13,895 nucleotides of DNA, taken from contig JAQYWI010000147.1 in NCBI GenBank assembly GCA_030145015.1, forward strand, positions 1 through 13,895, read 5' to 3'. This DNA comes from Desulfobacterales bacterium (GTDB taxonomy: Bacteria > Desulfobacterota > Desulfobacteria > Desulfobacterales > JAHEIW01). Both the position numbers and the translations under genes were made by a program. This document shows positions 6,678 through 13,823 of the stretch, in pieces; the stretch's first letter is position 1, and every line of letters starts with the position of its first letter. The notes under the pieces are model-generated. The model searched no databases. It worked only from the letters and a program-made list of their open reading frames with translations, and was not told the DNA's origin.

Positions 6678-7292
6678 TTAGGGCTGGCCGGTATGTTCTT
6701 CAAAATACTGGACTTGATAGGTTGAGACTTCGAGTTCGGGGTTCTGCCAGGAATCTTCCGCCAGCCCGGCCTTCATGCAAAGGTGGGCTAGAAAATCTTG
6801 CGGCCGGGGGAGCTGTTCCCATACCTGGGGCAAAAAGGTTGCACTGGCATGGTCCTTGCGAATAATCACGCCATCGATGCTGGGTCGGAGCTGGTTGATC
6901 AGATCGTCACCATCACGGTATTTCAAAGGCTGCGGTTCCGAAAGGATGCTGATTTCAATTTCGACCCGGTCTAGTTCCGAGATGCTCAGCGGTGCAAAGC
7001 GCGGATCATGAAAGGCAGCGTTAATCGCGTTGCGGCGAACCCCGGATGCCAGGGGTGTGTCGGATGTCAGATTACCGATGCACCCCCGCAGGCCTTCGTT
7101 GATTTTTAGTGTTACGAAGGTTCCGCATGATGATTTAAAACAGGAATCTTTTAAAGCGGTATTTAAGGCATCAATTTCGGCTGGCGGGATCTGTTTTCCC
7201 AGGCGGTCCATAAGGGTATGTCGGGCTAGTCTGACCAGCAACTGCCCCTGGACCCCGCTTAAATTTTGGCTGCGACTATGATTGTTACGCAT
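6678..7292 (-). CDS. amrA: AMMECR1-domain protein (AmmeMemoRadiSam system protein A)
   Basis: The family signature LRGCIG (68-73, in KINEGLRGCIGNL) and its surroundings are intact: GTFVTLK (57-63), NAINAAFHDPRFAPLSISEL (88-107), EIEISILSEPQPL (111-123), DGVIIRK (140-146) and FLPQVWEQLP (153-162). The length of 204 residues is normal. In many genomes this protein is encoded with a Memo-like protein and a radical-SAM protein, and the set was named for that association; neither partner lies in this window. The biochemical activity of the bacterial family is not established to my knowledge. No Shine-Dalgarno precedes the ATG at 7292. Confidence 0.9.
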   Translation of the reverse strand: MRNNHSRSQNLSGVQGQLLVRLARHTLMDRLGKQIPPAEIDALNTALKDSCFKSSCGTFVTLKINEGLRGCIGNLTSDTPLASGVRRNAINAAFHDPRFAPLSISELDRVEIEISILSEPQPLKYRDGDDLINQLRPSIDGVIIRKDHASATFLPQVWEQLPRPQDFLAHLCMKAGLAEDSWQNPELEVSTYQVQYFEEHTGQP

Positions 7293-7350
7293 TTTTGGTA
7301 AGAAGGAAAGACAAAAGTAAGCAAATCCATGTCTTCAAAGGGTTCTTCCT

Positions 7351-7374
7351 TGCTGCTTTCTGACTTTGGCAGCA
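7351..7374. other. 6-bp stem hairpin TGCTGC/GCAGCA abutting the 7376 element
   Basis: TGCTGC (7351-7356) and GCAGCA (7369-7374) are exact complements across a 12-base loop. The hairpin ends two bases before the terminal inverted repeat at 7376 and lies in the leader of amrA. It may belong to the element or to that leader. Confidence 0.35.
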
Positions 7375-7375
7375 T

Positions 7376-7621
7376 TAGAAGTGGTTTCAAAACCTCAGAT
7401 CAGGTTCAAGGGCCCCGCTGAAGCGGGATTACATGTCTGATCTAAACAGATTAATGTATGCATCAAGGCGCAGGCCGATCGAGAAAGCGCAGCATACATT
7501 GGGTATGTGAGCATTTATCGGAGGTCTGTGATGCACCTTAGTGCAACAGAATTGGCGCAAATCCCGCTTTGCGGGGCAACGCAGCCATTGGGCCTTAGAT
7601 GGGGTTTTGAAACCACTTCTA
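7376..7621. repeat. 246-bp element with perfect 19-bp terminal inverted repeats and internal hairpins
   Basis: TAGAAGTGGTTTCAAAACC at 7376-7394 is the exact reverse complement of 7603-7621. Inside are two GC hairpins, CCCGCT-GA-AGCGGG (7414-7427) and CCCGC-TTT-GCGGG (7563-7575). Their flanks also pair with each other, so the ends can fold either locally or into one long stem. Further stems are AATGTATG (7453-7460) with CATACATT (7493-7500), and TGCAC-CTTA-GTGCA (7532-7545). There is no transposase. The layout fits a MITE, a large REP/BIME-type element or a structured RNA. It lies between two co-directional minus-strand genes. From memory, words such as AAGGCGCAGGCCGAT recur in Desulfobacterales intergenic DNA, but I cannot verify this here. 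Confidence 0.72.
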
Positions 7622-7662
7622 GAATACAATGGGTGGATTGAGACTGTCAAACAAAAACAATA

Positions 7663-10137
7663 TTAGTTCGGAACAGTTACCTCAAGGGTTGCCTCGTCCA
7701 CATCTGCATCTGAAAAATTTTTCTCGGCGACTGTCTTCACCCACCACTCCTCTCGAAACATTGATTTATAAAGGTTATTGAACATGAAACCCAAAAGGGT
7801 GTAAGCCGAAAGCTTTGAATGCGGTTGCGCCAGTCTTTTTAAGAGCAGTTGTTGTTGATCGGCGTGCAGTTTCAGGGTACGCAGATATTTTAGAAATGGA
7901 ATGGCACGGTTATGATTTGCGGATGAATTTGGCAGAGTTTTGACCTTGTTTTCAAATTCAGCCCGTAACTGGTTGATTTTTTCAGGAGAGGCTTTGAGTA
8001 AAAGATCCTGGCTTTGGGGGCTTTCAAAAAACTTCTGGCTATTCATACTAATGCACTGTTTTATTTTTAAAGCCGTGGCCTGGATATCCTTAGCCAATAC
8101 TTGCTTAAACATCTGCTTCGCATTTTCGGGGATATCGAAGAAAATGGATTTTAACGCATCTTCTTTTTGATTGATTTTAGCCTGAAATTCTCGCAATGCG
8201 CGGCGCCAGAACGCACGACTGACATCGGCGACAATCTCGGTATCCAGCAGGCCTTCCATCTGTCCGTACTTTATTGAATTACGGATATCGGCAAACAACT
8301 TGGCGGTGTGCACAAACAACAACTCACCCGTCACGGCTTTAAAAACCATCACCAGGGTGGCGTGCCAATCCTGTAAATGCAAAATTAGATTTAAATTGTG
8401 AAATGCCTCAGACAGAATCATGTTGCTGAAAAAATGTGACGGTGTTGCGTAAAACGGCGTTCCGCCGAGCAACGGCTGTTTGACCTTCCGATCTTTTGAC
8501 TTTTCAAAGTCCACAGCGGTCTCAACATCGATGATTCCAAGTTCATAATCCGCGGCGTTCATTAAAAACAGGGGGTATTTTGAAGGATCGCCGGCGACCA
8601 GCAAATTGTCCGGCTTCAGATCCCGCATGGCAATCCGCTTGGTGCGCAGCCATGCCAGAAGATCGAGCAGATTGGTTATGATGCCGGCCACCTGGGGCTT
8701 ATTTTGTTGAAACCGTATCTTATGAACATATTCCTTTATGGTGTTCCGGTAGGCCTCGACGGCTTCCATGCGCTTTGTGAAATTGACCTCGATCACAAGA
8801 TTTAATTCTTGCACCAGATTTTCAGAAAGACCGGCTTCCTTGCCTGCAATCGCTTTGCCGGCTAAATGCGTCAGGAACCAGGTTTGAATGCGAAACATTG
8901 ACACATCCGACAAAACGCCGGAGTCAGTTAGAAACTGGCGAATGGCCGCCTGGCAATCGTCGTATACCTCTCGAATCTCAAGACCGACGGATTCTTTATC
9001 CTTGCCATATCTTCCACGGAATTTTAGATTATCAAAGATGGTCTCGGCGTTTGCAACCATTTCCTCGGCAACCGCATCTTTAACATCGTGCAAGTTGTCC
9101 ACAATGTGTCCCAGAAAATAGTATTTTGAAAAATCCATGAAAAATACAAACGTATTTTTGATCTTTAAATATTGCTGGTAAGCGGTCTTGCGGCGCAGCC
9201 AGTCGACGTATTTTTCTTCAAGTTTATCAGCGGTTAAATTGCCACTATTGGGGAATTTGTGAATAAGACTCAGAACCACCGAAACCCGCGGGATAATGCA
9301 TTCCTTCGGCGCCAGTTTATCAACGATCTGACCTTCCTTTTTGATACTTTTGATATAGTCATCAAACGCATTAATGGGTCTTACCGGTATTTTAACCACC
9401 AGATGTGCGTCATAGATCACATAATAACACTTACTTTTACTGCCGGCCTCCTCCCCGATAGGGCCGATGGTCATACGGCGTCTGACCCAGTCACCGCGGT
9501 GTTTTATGCGTAATTCGTAAACATAATTGGGCCCGGAAGATGTTGTGGATAACGATTTGATATTCATCGGAGCCTGTGGATCTGCTCCGATCTGGTGTTT
9601 GAATAGGGTTAAAAAATAGTTAATGATATCCGATTGGGTGATACCGCCTTTTGCCTCCTCGTAAGAAGTGGCTTCAGGCTCGGCAGCCCTTCGATGCCGG
9701 GTAGCGCTGTCTTGGGTCGAACGACGACCCTTTACCAGGTGAACACCCAATAACACGAGGATACAAAAGGCTGTGACGGAAAGGATTCCAATAACCCAAA
9801 CGGTATTCTGGCGTATCGAATCGGATGTGTCTTGGGCAAAGCTTTTAAACTCAGTGTTGGTTTTGGACAAGAGGCGGGACAGTTTAAATTTTGCACGTCG
9901 CAGACTTGATTCTAAATCCGGTTTCCCGAAACTTTCGACTTCAAGCGTTTTGAAAAAATTTACTTCATCCTCAATTTCATAATAAACGAAACCCTCGGAT
10001 TCCCAGGACCTATCTACTGTAATCACCGTGCCGCCCTTTAGGATGACGACATTGGTGTCCATATACCCCTTTAAGAAAAAACCACCGATCCCCGCAATCA
10101 ATAGAAATAATAGAATTATCGCCTGACGTATTTTCAT
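7663..10137 (-). CDS. Two-pass membrane protein with divergent Ser/Thr protein kinase-like domain
   Basis: The 824-residue protein has membrane segments at about 5-24 and 113-134. The loop between them is predicted to be periplasmic. It begins with a short beta-rich stretch (VVILKGGTVITVDRSW, 30-45) followed by a helical part. A cytoplasmic linker (135-165) precedes a kinase-like region. This has a glycine-rich loop GPIGEEAG (225-232), a beta-3 lysine in LVVKIP (Lys249), a catalytic loop MRDLKPDNLL (504-513, His of HRD replaced by Met), a metal-binding IIDVET (Asp537, with Val-Glu replacing the Phe-Gly of DFG), an activation-segment end GGTPFYATP (558-566) and the F-helix Asp590. Between Lys249 and the catalytic loop lie about 255 residues, roughly twice the usual distance, implying a helical insertion. 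About 210 helical residues follow the kinase. The start has AAGGA nine bases upstream. Ligand and targets unknown. Confidence 0.85.
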   Translation of the reverse strand: MKIRQAIILLFLLIAGIGGFFLKGYMDTNVVILKGGTVITVDRSWESEGFVYYEIEDEVNFFKTLEVESFGKPDLESSLRRAKFKLSRLLSKTNTEFKSFAQDTSDSIRQNTVWVIGILSVTAFCILVLLGVHLVKGRRSTQDSATRHRRAAEPEATSYEEAKGGITQSDIINYFLTLFKHQIGADPQAPMNIKSLSTTSSGPNYVYELRIKHRGDWVRRRMTIGPIGEEAGSKSKCYYVIYDAHLVVKIPVRPINAFDDYIKSIKKEGQIVDKLAPKECIIPRVSVVLSLIHKFPNSGNLTADKLEEKYVDWLRRKTAYQQYLKIKNTFVFFMDFSKYYFLGHIVDNLHDVKDAVAEEMVANAETIFDNLKFRGRYGKDKESVGLEIREVYDDCQAAIRQFLTDSGVLSDVSMFRIQTWFLTHLAGKAIAGKEAGLSENLVQELNLVIEVNFTKRMEAVEAYRNTIKEYVHKIRFQQNKPQVAGIITNLLDLLAWLRTKRIAMRDLKPDNLLVAGDPSKYPLFLMNAADYELGIIDVETAVDFEKSKDRKVKQPLLGGTPFYATPSHFFSNMILSEAFHNLNLILHLQDWHATLVMVFKAVTGELLFVHTAKLFADIRNSIKYGQMEGLLDTEIVADVSRAFWRRALREFQAKINQKEDALKSIFFDIPENAKQMFKQVLAKDIQATALKIKQCISMNSQKFFESPQSQDLLLKASPEKINQLRAEFENKVKTLPNSSANHNRAIPFLKYLRTLKLHADQQQLLLKRLAQPHSKLSAYTLLGFMFNNLYKSMFREEWWVKTVAEKNFSDADVDEATLEVTVPN

Positions 10138-10298
10138 ATTGAGCTATCCTTATTCTTGTTCCATATTATCATATTAGGGACCAAAGGCGAAGTTCTTTAT
10201 ATTTTGATTTCGGTATATCACTTTGGAATTATTATAAATACTAGTAAATCTTTCCGACCGACCGGTGCATGGGATTGAGACCGCACCATTATTCTTTT

Positions 10299-10339
10299 AT
10301 CGGGAATCTGAATATTTTCTTGAATGATATTTTCCCGAT
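10299..10339. other. Imperfect hairpin in the kinase/J-domain intergenic region
   Basis: ATCGGGAA (10299-10306) and TTCCCGAT (10332-10339) are exact complements. Within them AATAT (10311-10315) pairs with ATATT (10327-10331). A weaker pair, GGTGC (10264-10268) with GCACC (10283-10287), lies just to the left. The 436 bases between the kinase start (10137) and the J-domain start (10574) hold no credible gene; apart from these pairs and the structure at 10473-10557 I recognise nothing in it. Confidence 0.4.
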
Positions 10340-10472
10340 GGCGCGGGGCGGACACCGTCGGGGCTTAAAGTTACAAAATTATTAAATTTCAGATAGTTGT
10401 TCTGTCACTCCTGCGCTTATTTTATACCGGCTTTTCATTGACCCCCAGTGTGTGATCCATTATACTTGCTCG

Positions 10473-10557
10473 TAAAATATTTCACGGGTATTATCTTATT
10501 ATTCAAACTGGTAAAGCTTTTTGATCGATAATACTTCTATCATTATTCGATATTTTA
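10473..10557. promoter_or_regulatory. Nested inverted-repeat structure immediately upstream of the J-domain gene
   Basis: TAAAATAT (10473-10480) pairs exactly with ATATTTTA (10550-10557). Inside it GTATTATC (10488-10495) pairs exactly with GATAATAC (10527-10534), and the loop contains the palindrome AAAGCTTT (10514-10521). The structure ends 16 bases before the ATG at 10574. It could be a leader RNA fold, an operator array or another intergenic repeat. Confidence 0.45.
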
Positions 10558-10573
10558 AAGTTCCAATCTGAAA

Positions 10574-11041
10574 ATGTGGAAAGTAATCCTTCTAATACTG
10601 GCCGGGCTTTATACCCTTAATCCGTATGATATTTTACCGGATTTTATGATCGGCTGGGGCTGGATCGATGATCTGATCATCTGGGGACTGGTATGGAGAT
10701 ACCTTGCATCGCAGAAAAAAAAATACGCGCATTACAATCGTTTTTACCACCAAACCGACAAGGGATTTAAAAATAACGGTCGCGCTAATTCTTCCGGGCA
10801 ACAGCGGTCGCGTTCAGACGAACAAAATTTCGCCGGCAGGACTCCCTGGGATCCATACCACACCCTGGAAATTGATCGAAGCGCTTCCGCAGCCGAAATA
10901 AAGCAAGCCTACCGGGAACTTGCTCTCAAATACCATCCGGACAAACTGGAGCACCTCGGAGATGATTTTAAAGCGCTTGCGGAAATGCGTTTTAAGGAAA
11001 TACAAAAGGCCTACCAGGAGCTTAGCGGCAAAGGTTCTTGA
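10574..11041 (+). CDS. Membrane-anchored J-domain co-chaperone with N-terminal DUF1232-like segment
   Basis: J-domain proteins stimulate the ATPase of DnaK-type Hsp70. Residues 1-45 form a hydrophobic anchor with the DUF1232-type pattern [20 protein letters not shown] (15-34), a membrane module usual in YkvA-like proteins. A charged linker (46-90) leads to a C-terminal J domain (about 91-152), [20 protein letters not shown] followed by [13 protein letters not shown]. The essential HPD tripeptide is intact at 121-123, so DnaK stimulation is expected. At 155 residues it lacks the Gly/Phe, zinc and substrate domains of DnaJ, so it is a specialised recruiter at the inner membrane. No strong Shine-Dalgarno precedes the ATG. 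It is expressed divergently from the kinase gene. Confidence 0.9.
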   Translation: MWKVILLILAGLYTLNPYDILPDFMIGWGWIDDLIIWGLVWRYLASQKKKYAHYNRFYHQTDKGFKNNGRANSSGQQRSRSDEQNFAGRTPWDPYHTLEIDRSASAAEIKQAYRELALKYHPDKLEHLGDDFKALAEMRFKEIQKAYQELSGKGS

Positions 11042-11052
11042 AAGTCTTGGCC

Positions 11053-11214
11053 TTGGAGTATTGGAGCGATGGAGTATTGGGTTCGTTCTTTCGTTGCGTG
11101 TTACGGGTTACGAGTTGCGGGTCATGCACAGCAGAGTTTAGTTTGCAATATTTTAACCCGCAACCCGGAACGCGAAACTCGAAACGCTTCTATTTCAACA
11201 CTTCAATACGCCAA
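11053..11214. repeat. Composite palindrome filling the J-domain/Mut7-C gap
   Basis: The outer arms, 11053-11068 (TTGGAGTATTGGAGCG) and 11199-11214, are complementary at 13 of 16 positions. The inner arms share an exact pair, GTTGCGGGT (11114-11122) with ACCCGCAAC (11156-11164). The left inner arm reads as 7-mers GTTACGG, GTTACGA, GTTGCGG. The right arm on the minus strand reads GTTTCGA, GTTTCGC, GTTCCGG, GTTGCGG. The outer word TGGAGTATTGG is a close relative of TGGAATATTGG in the element at 6484-6610. The repeat occupies almost all of the 205 bases between the two genes, leaving no recognisable promoter. Confidence 0.68.
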
Positions 11215-11246
11215 AATTAATTTACTTTAGGGCTGGAACTGCTTCC

Positions 11247-11705
11247 ATGATACCCTGTTTTGCAGCAGAAAAAACGCTTGGCAAGCTGGCCAAATGGCTG
11301 CGCCTGCTAGGCTTTGATACGCTCTCCGAGTCTGAAGTTGCCGCCGACGAATTTATCGAAAAGCTGGAAAATGACCGAATCCTGTTAACCCGCACCCGGC
11401 GTAGCCCCAGGAAGTCTGCCATCTGTAAGTCGATTTTTGTTCACTCCGACCAGTGGGCTGAGCAATTAAAACAAATCATTCTGGAACTTGGATTGAAGGC
11501 GGCTCAAACTCGGCCCTTCTCAAGGTGTTTGCATTGCAATATTCCGATCGTTAGCGCCGAAAAAGATTCTCTGTGGGGCAGGGTACCGGATTATATTTTT
11601 GAAACCCACGATCACTTTCTAACGTGTCCAAAATGCGGGAAAGTCTATTGGTCCGGCAGTCACACCGTAAGAGGTCTGGAAATGGTCCAAAATTTTTTTG
11701 AATAG
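11247..11705 (+). CDS. Mut7-C family PIN-like RNase with zinc ribbon
   Basis: The N-terminal LGKLAKWLRLLGFDT (11-25) is the hallmark of the Mut7-C domain, a PIN-like fold predicted to cleave RNA, and DRILLTRTRR (43-52) is its second conserved strand. The usual aspartate in the first strand (A-D-x-x-L-G-K) is Glu here (AAEKTLGK), and the usual T-R-D reads T-R-T. Metal binding may therefore be altered or lost. The C-terminal half has two cysteine pairs, CLHC (94-97) and CPKC (127-130), forming the zinc ribbon typical of the family. The length of 152 residues is normal. The ATG at 11247 is placed as in other family members, but its Shine-Dalgarno is weak. The next gene starts 18 bases after its stop. 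Confidence 0.88.
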   Translation: MIPCFAAEKTLGKLAKWLRLLGFDTLSESEVAADEFIEKLENDRILLTRTRRSPRKSAICKSIFVHSDQWAEQLKQIILELGLKAAQTRPFSRCLHCNIPIVSAEKDSLWGRVPDYIFETHDHFLTCPKCGKVYWSGSHTVRGLEMVQNFFE

Positions 11706-11723
11706 AAGATGAGGGCTTTAAGG

Positions 11724-12509
11724 ATGACAAAAAAAACCAAGGCCATTGCCCTGGAAACCCGCTTGAGGAATTGTAAAAATGTGGTCACTTTGGGAGTTCG
11801 GTCGAATTTTTCCGATTACAGCCCGCAAGAGGCTGAACTCATCCGCAATGCTGATAAGATTTATTACCCAACCACTTTTTATGCGGATCTTTTCGACGCT
11901 ATGGGCAAAACCACGTTTCCAAGTTATCACACCTATAAATGTGTTCAGGATAAAATTAAACAATCTGCCCTTTTTGAATTGCTCAAGATTTGTCATCCAC
12001 GCACGCGGGTATTTTACGGAAAACGGCAGAAAAGTTTAATACCGCAGTATTTTGAATTTCCATTTATTGCGAAAATCGCCCGGGGATCCGCAATGGGTAG
12101 AGGTGTTTATTTTATCCGCAACCAAAAAGAACTCGGCAATTATTTTGAGCTGACGAGTCCGGCTTATATTCAGGAATACCTGCCAATCGATCGCGACATC
12201 CGGGTGGTCGTAATCGGCAACCGTGTTGTTCATGCCTACTGGCGTGTTGCCCCGCAGAATGAATACCGAAGCAATGTGGCCGTTGGCGGCACCATCGACC
12301 TGGATGGGGTTCCCGAAAAAGCCTGCAATCTGGCTCTGCGAATCGCCCGTGCATGTCGCTGGGATGATGTCGGAATCGATATTTGTGAGCACAACGGTCA
12401 GTTTTACATTTTAGAAGCCAACATGAAGTATGGCAGAGAGGGTTTTCGAAAGGCCGGTCTTGATTACGACCGCTTGATGGAATCCATGATTGAAAATGAA
12501 GAAATATGA
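11724..12509 (+). CDS. RimK-like ATP-grasp protein
   Basis: ATP-grasp ligases join a carboxylate to an amine or thiol through an acylphosphate, using ATP. Numbered from the chosen start, the domain shows FPFIAKIARGSAMGRGVYF (112-130; Lys117 and a glycine-rich lid), YIQEYLP (148-154; adenine contacts), DRDIRVVVIGNRVVHAYWR (156-174), RSNVAVGG (182-189) and metal ligands in VGIDICEHNGQFYILEANM (216-234; Asp219, Glu231, Asn233). The pattern is closest to RimK and related alpha-L-glutamate ligases. ATG at 11724 is preferred over 11709 because GAGGG (11711-11715) lies eight bases before it. The gene follows the Mut7-C gene by 18 bases and overlaps the next start, so the three are probably one operon. 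The substrate pair is unknown. Confidence 0.88.
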   Translation: MTKKTKAIALETRLRNCKNVVTLGVRSNFSDYSPQEAELIRNADKIYYPTTFYADLFDAMGKTTFPSYHTYKCVQDKIKQSALFELLKICHPRTRVFYGKRQKSLIPQYFEFPFIAKIARGSAMGRGVYFIRNQKELGNYFELTSPAYIQEYLPIDRDIRVVVIGNRVVHAYWRVAPQNEYRSNVAVGGTIDLDGVPEKACNLALRIARACRWDDVGIDICEHNGQFYILEANMKYGREGFRKAGLDYDRLMESMIENEEI

Positions 12510-13665
12510 TGAAGAAACACTGGAACTTGCCCGGGGCGTTCTGGATGAGCAGGAAGCCGGGCGATTATCAGCGCTGGCGACCTTAAACAAAGATGCCATG
12601 CGTCGGGCGGTCGAAGCGCACGGGGATACCGACTATCGACAAGGTTTTTCGATTGATGTTGATCGAATTCTGCATGCCCATTCCTATGCGCGCTACATCG
12701 ATAAAACCCAGGTGTTTTACCTGATTAAAAACGACCACATTACCCACCGGGTTTTGCATGTACAATTGGTTTCCAAAATTGCCCGCACCGTCGGGCGTTT
12801 TTTGCGCTTAAATGAAGACCTGATTGAAGCGATTGCCCTGGGACATGATATCGGGCACGCGCCCTTCGGTCATGACGGTGAGCGCTATCTCACCGAACTG
12901 TGCGAAATTCATGCTATCGGATCGTTTCAACACAATGTTCAAAGCGTTCAGTTTCTGGACAAAGTCGAACGCAAAGGTGTCGGTTGGAATCTCACGCTGC
13001 AAACCTTAGACGGCATTTTGTCTCATGATGGCGAGGTTCACAACAAAATGCTTCAACCGGATGCCGATAAGACTTTCGAAATATTAGATAAAGAGATCGC
13101 GGGCAAAAAAAGAGATCCTCAAGCAACCCTTGTCCCAATGACCTTGGAGGGCTGTGTCGTTCGAATGGCCGACACCATAGCGTATGTTGGCCGTGACGTT
13201 GAGGATGCCATCCGATTGAATCTGATAAGTCGATCCGATTTGCCCCCCAAATGTGTCGAATACCTCGGAGATACCAACGGCACCATCGTATTTAATCTGG
13301 TAACCGATGTTATCCAAAACAGCTTTCAAAAAAAATACGTCGCTTTCAGTTCAGAGGTATCCGAAGCTTTAAAACACTTAAAAAAATTTAATCTCGAACG
13401 CATTTACTTAAACCCCCGGATAAAAATCCATTCTTCCAAGCTCAAAAAGCTCTTTGGTTTTCTCTTTGAAAAATACCTGTCCGATATTGAAAACAAAGCC
13501 GATTCATCCGTGATTTTTAACAGCTTTCTAAACGGGATGTCGCCGGCATACATCCAAAAGCACAGCAATGCTGAAATCGTGCGGGATTTTATTTCCGGCA
13601 TGACGGATGAATATTTCCTGAGTCAATGTCCGGATTCCATGCGGCCCGCAATTAAGCGGATGTAA
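12490..13665 (+). CDS. HD-domain deoxynucleoside triphosphate triphosphohydrolase (dGTPase-like)
   Basis: dGTPase-type enzymes hydrolyse dNTPs to deoxynucleoside and triphosphate with a metal held by an H...HD...D motif. All parts are visible: His86 in DHITHRVLHV, His119-Asp120 in LGHDIGHAPFGHDGER (117-132) and Asp228 in VVRMADTIAYVGRDVEDA (223-240). The N-terminal DVDRILHAHSYARYIDKTQVF (56-76) corresponds to the conserved R-I-x-x-S-x-x-x-R-x-x-x-K-T-Q-V-F block of the family. The length of 391 residues suits short dGTPase-like proteins. Translation is coupled: the TTG at 12490 has GGA eight bases upstream and lies inside the ATP-grasp gene. The ATG at 12496 is a two-codon-shorter alternative. 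Actual dNTP specificity cannot be read from sequence. Confidence 0.9.
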   Translation: MKMKKYDEETLELARGVLDEQEAGRLSALATLNKDAMRRAVEAHGDTDYRQGFSIDVDRILHAHSYARYIDKTQVFYLIKNDHITHRVLHVQLVSKIARTVGRFLRLNEDLIEAIALGHDIGHAPFGHDGERYLTELCEIHAIGSFQHNVQSVQFLDKVERKGVGWNLTLQTLDGILSHDGEVHNKMLQPDADKTFEILDKEIAGKKRDPQATLVPMTLEGCVVRMADTIAYVGRDVEDAIRLNLISRSDLPPKCVEYLGDTNGTIVFNLVTDVIQNSFQKKYVAFSSEVSEALKHLKKFNLERIYLNPRIKIHSSKLKKLFGFLFEKYLSDIENKADSSVIFNSFLNGMSPAYIQKHSNAEIVRDFISGMTDEYFLSQCPDSMRPAIKRM

Positions 13666-13676
13666 GCGGGTCGGTG

Positions 13677-13823
13677 GGTTCAAGGTTCAGGGCTCAAATG
13701 AAAGTTAAATGGTTAAATGGTCGATTCGTCAAATCGTTAGAAATGGATTGAATCCTTTGACGAATTGACTATTCAACCAATCAACGATTTTACCAATTCC
13801 AAAAAATCTCTTGAGTTTTCAAG
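13677..13823. repeat. Composite palindrome downstream of the dGTPase-like gene
   Basis: The inner arms, 13708-13733 and 13756-13781, are complementary at 22 of 26 positions across a 22-base loop, with ATTCGTCAAA near the loop on the left arm. To the left are three 7-mers, GGTTCAA, GGTTCAG, GGCTCAA (13677-13697), of the same type as the outer arms at 5320-5499. To the right is a small hairpin CTTGA-GTTT-TCAAG (13810-13823). It begins about 10 bases after the stop codon, so it could serve as a transcript end, but there is no U-tract directly after the stem. Bases 13824-13895 hold nothing I recognise. Confidence 0.62.

Noticed and set aside
6474..6681. Two 63-residue plus-strand frames after the peptidase gene
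   Set aside because: They are translations of the TGGAATATTGG repeat words in two frames.
6678..7292. Complete AmmeMemoRadiSam locus
   Set aside because: Only the AMMECR1 component is present; no Memo-like or radical-SAM gene lies nearby.
7429..7650. 73-residue minus-strand frame
   Set aside because: It lies inside the 246-bp inverted-repeat element and is explained by that structure; no motif or ribosome site.
10138..10472. Known riboswitch (for example c-di-GMP type) in the long intergenic region
   Set aside because: No conserved riboswitch core was recognised; only short stems are visible.
11247..13665. Anti-phage defence operon
   Set aside because: dGTPase-like and PIN-like proteins occur in some defence systems, but nothing here (no sensor, toxin pair or mobile context) supports that over housekeeping.
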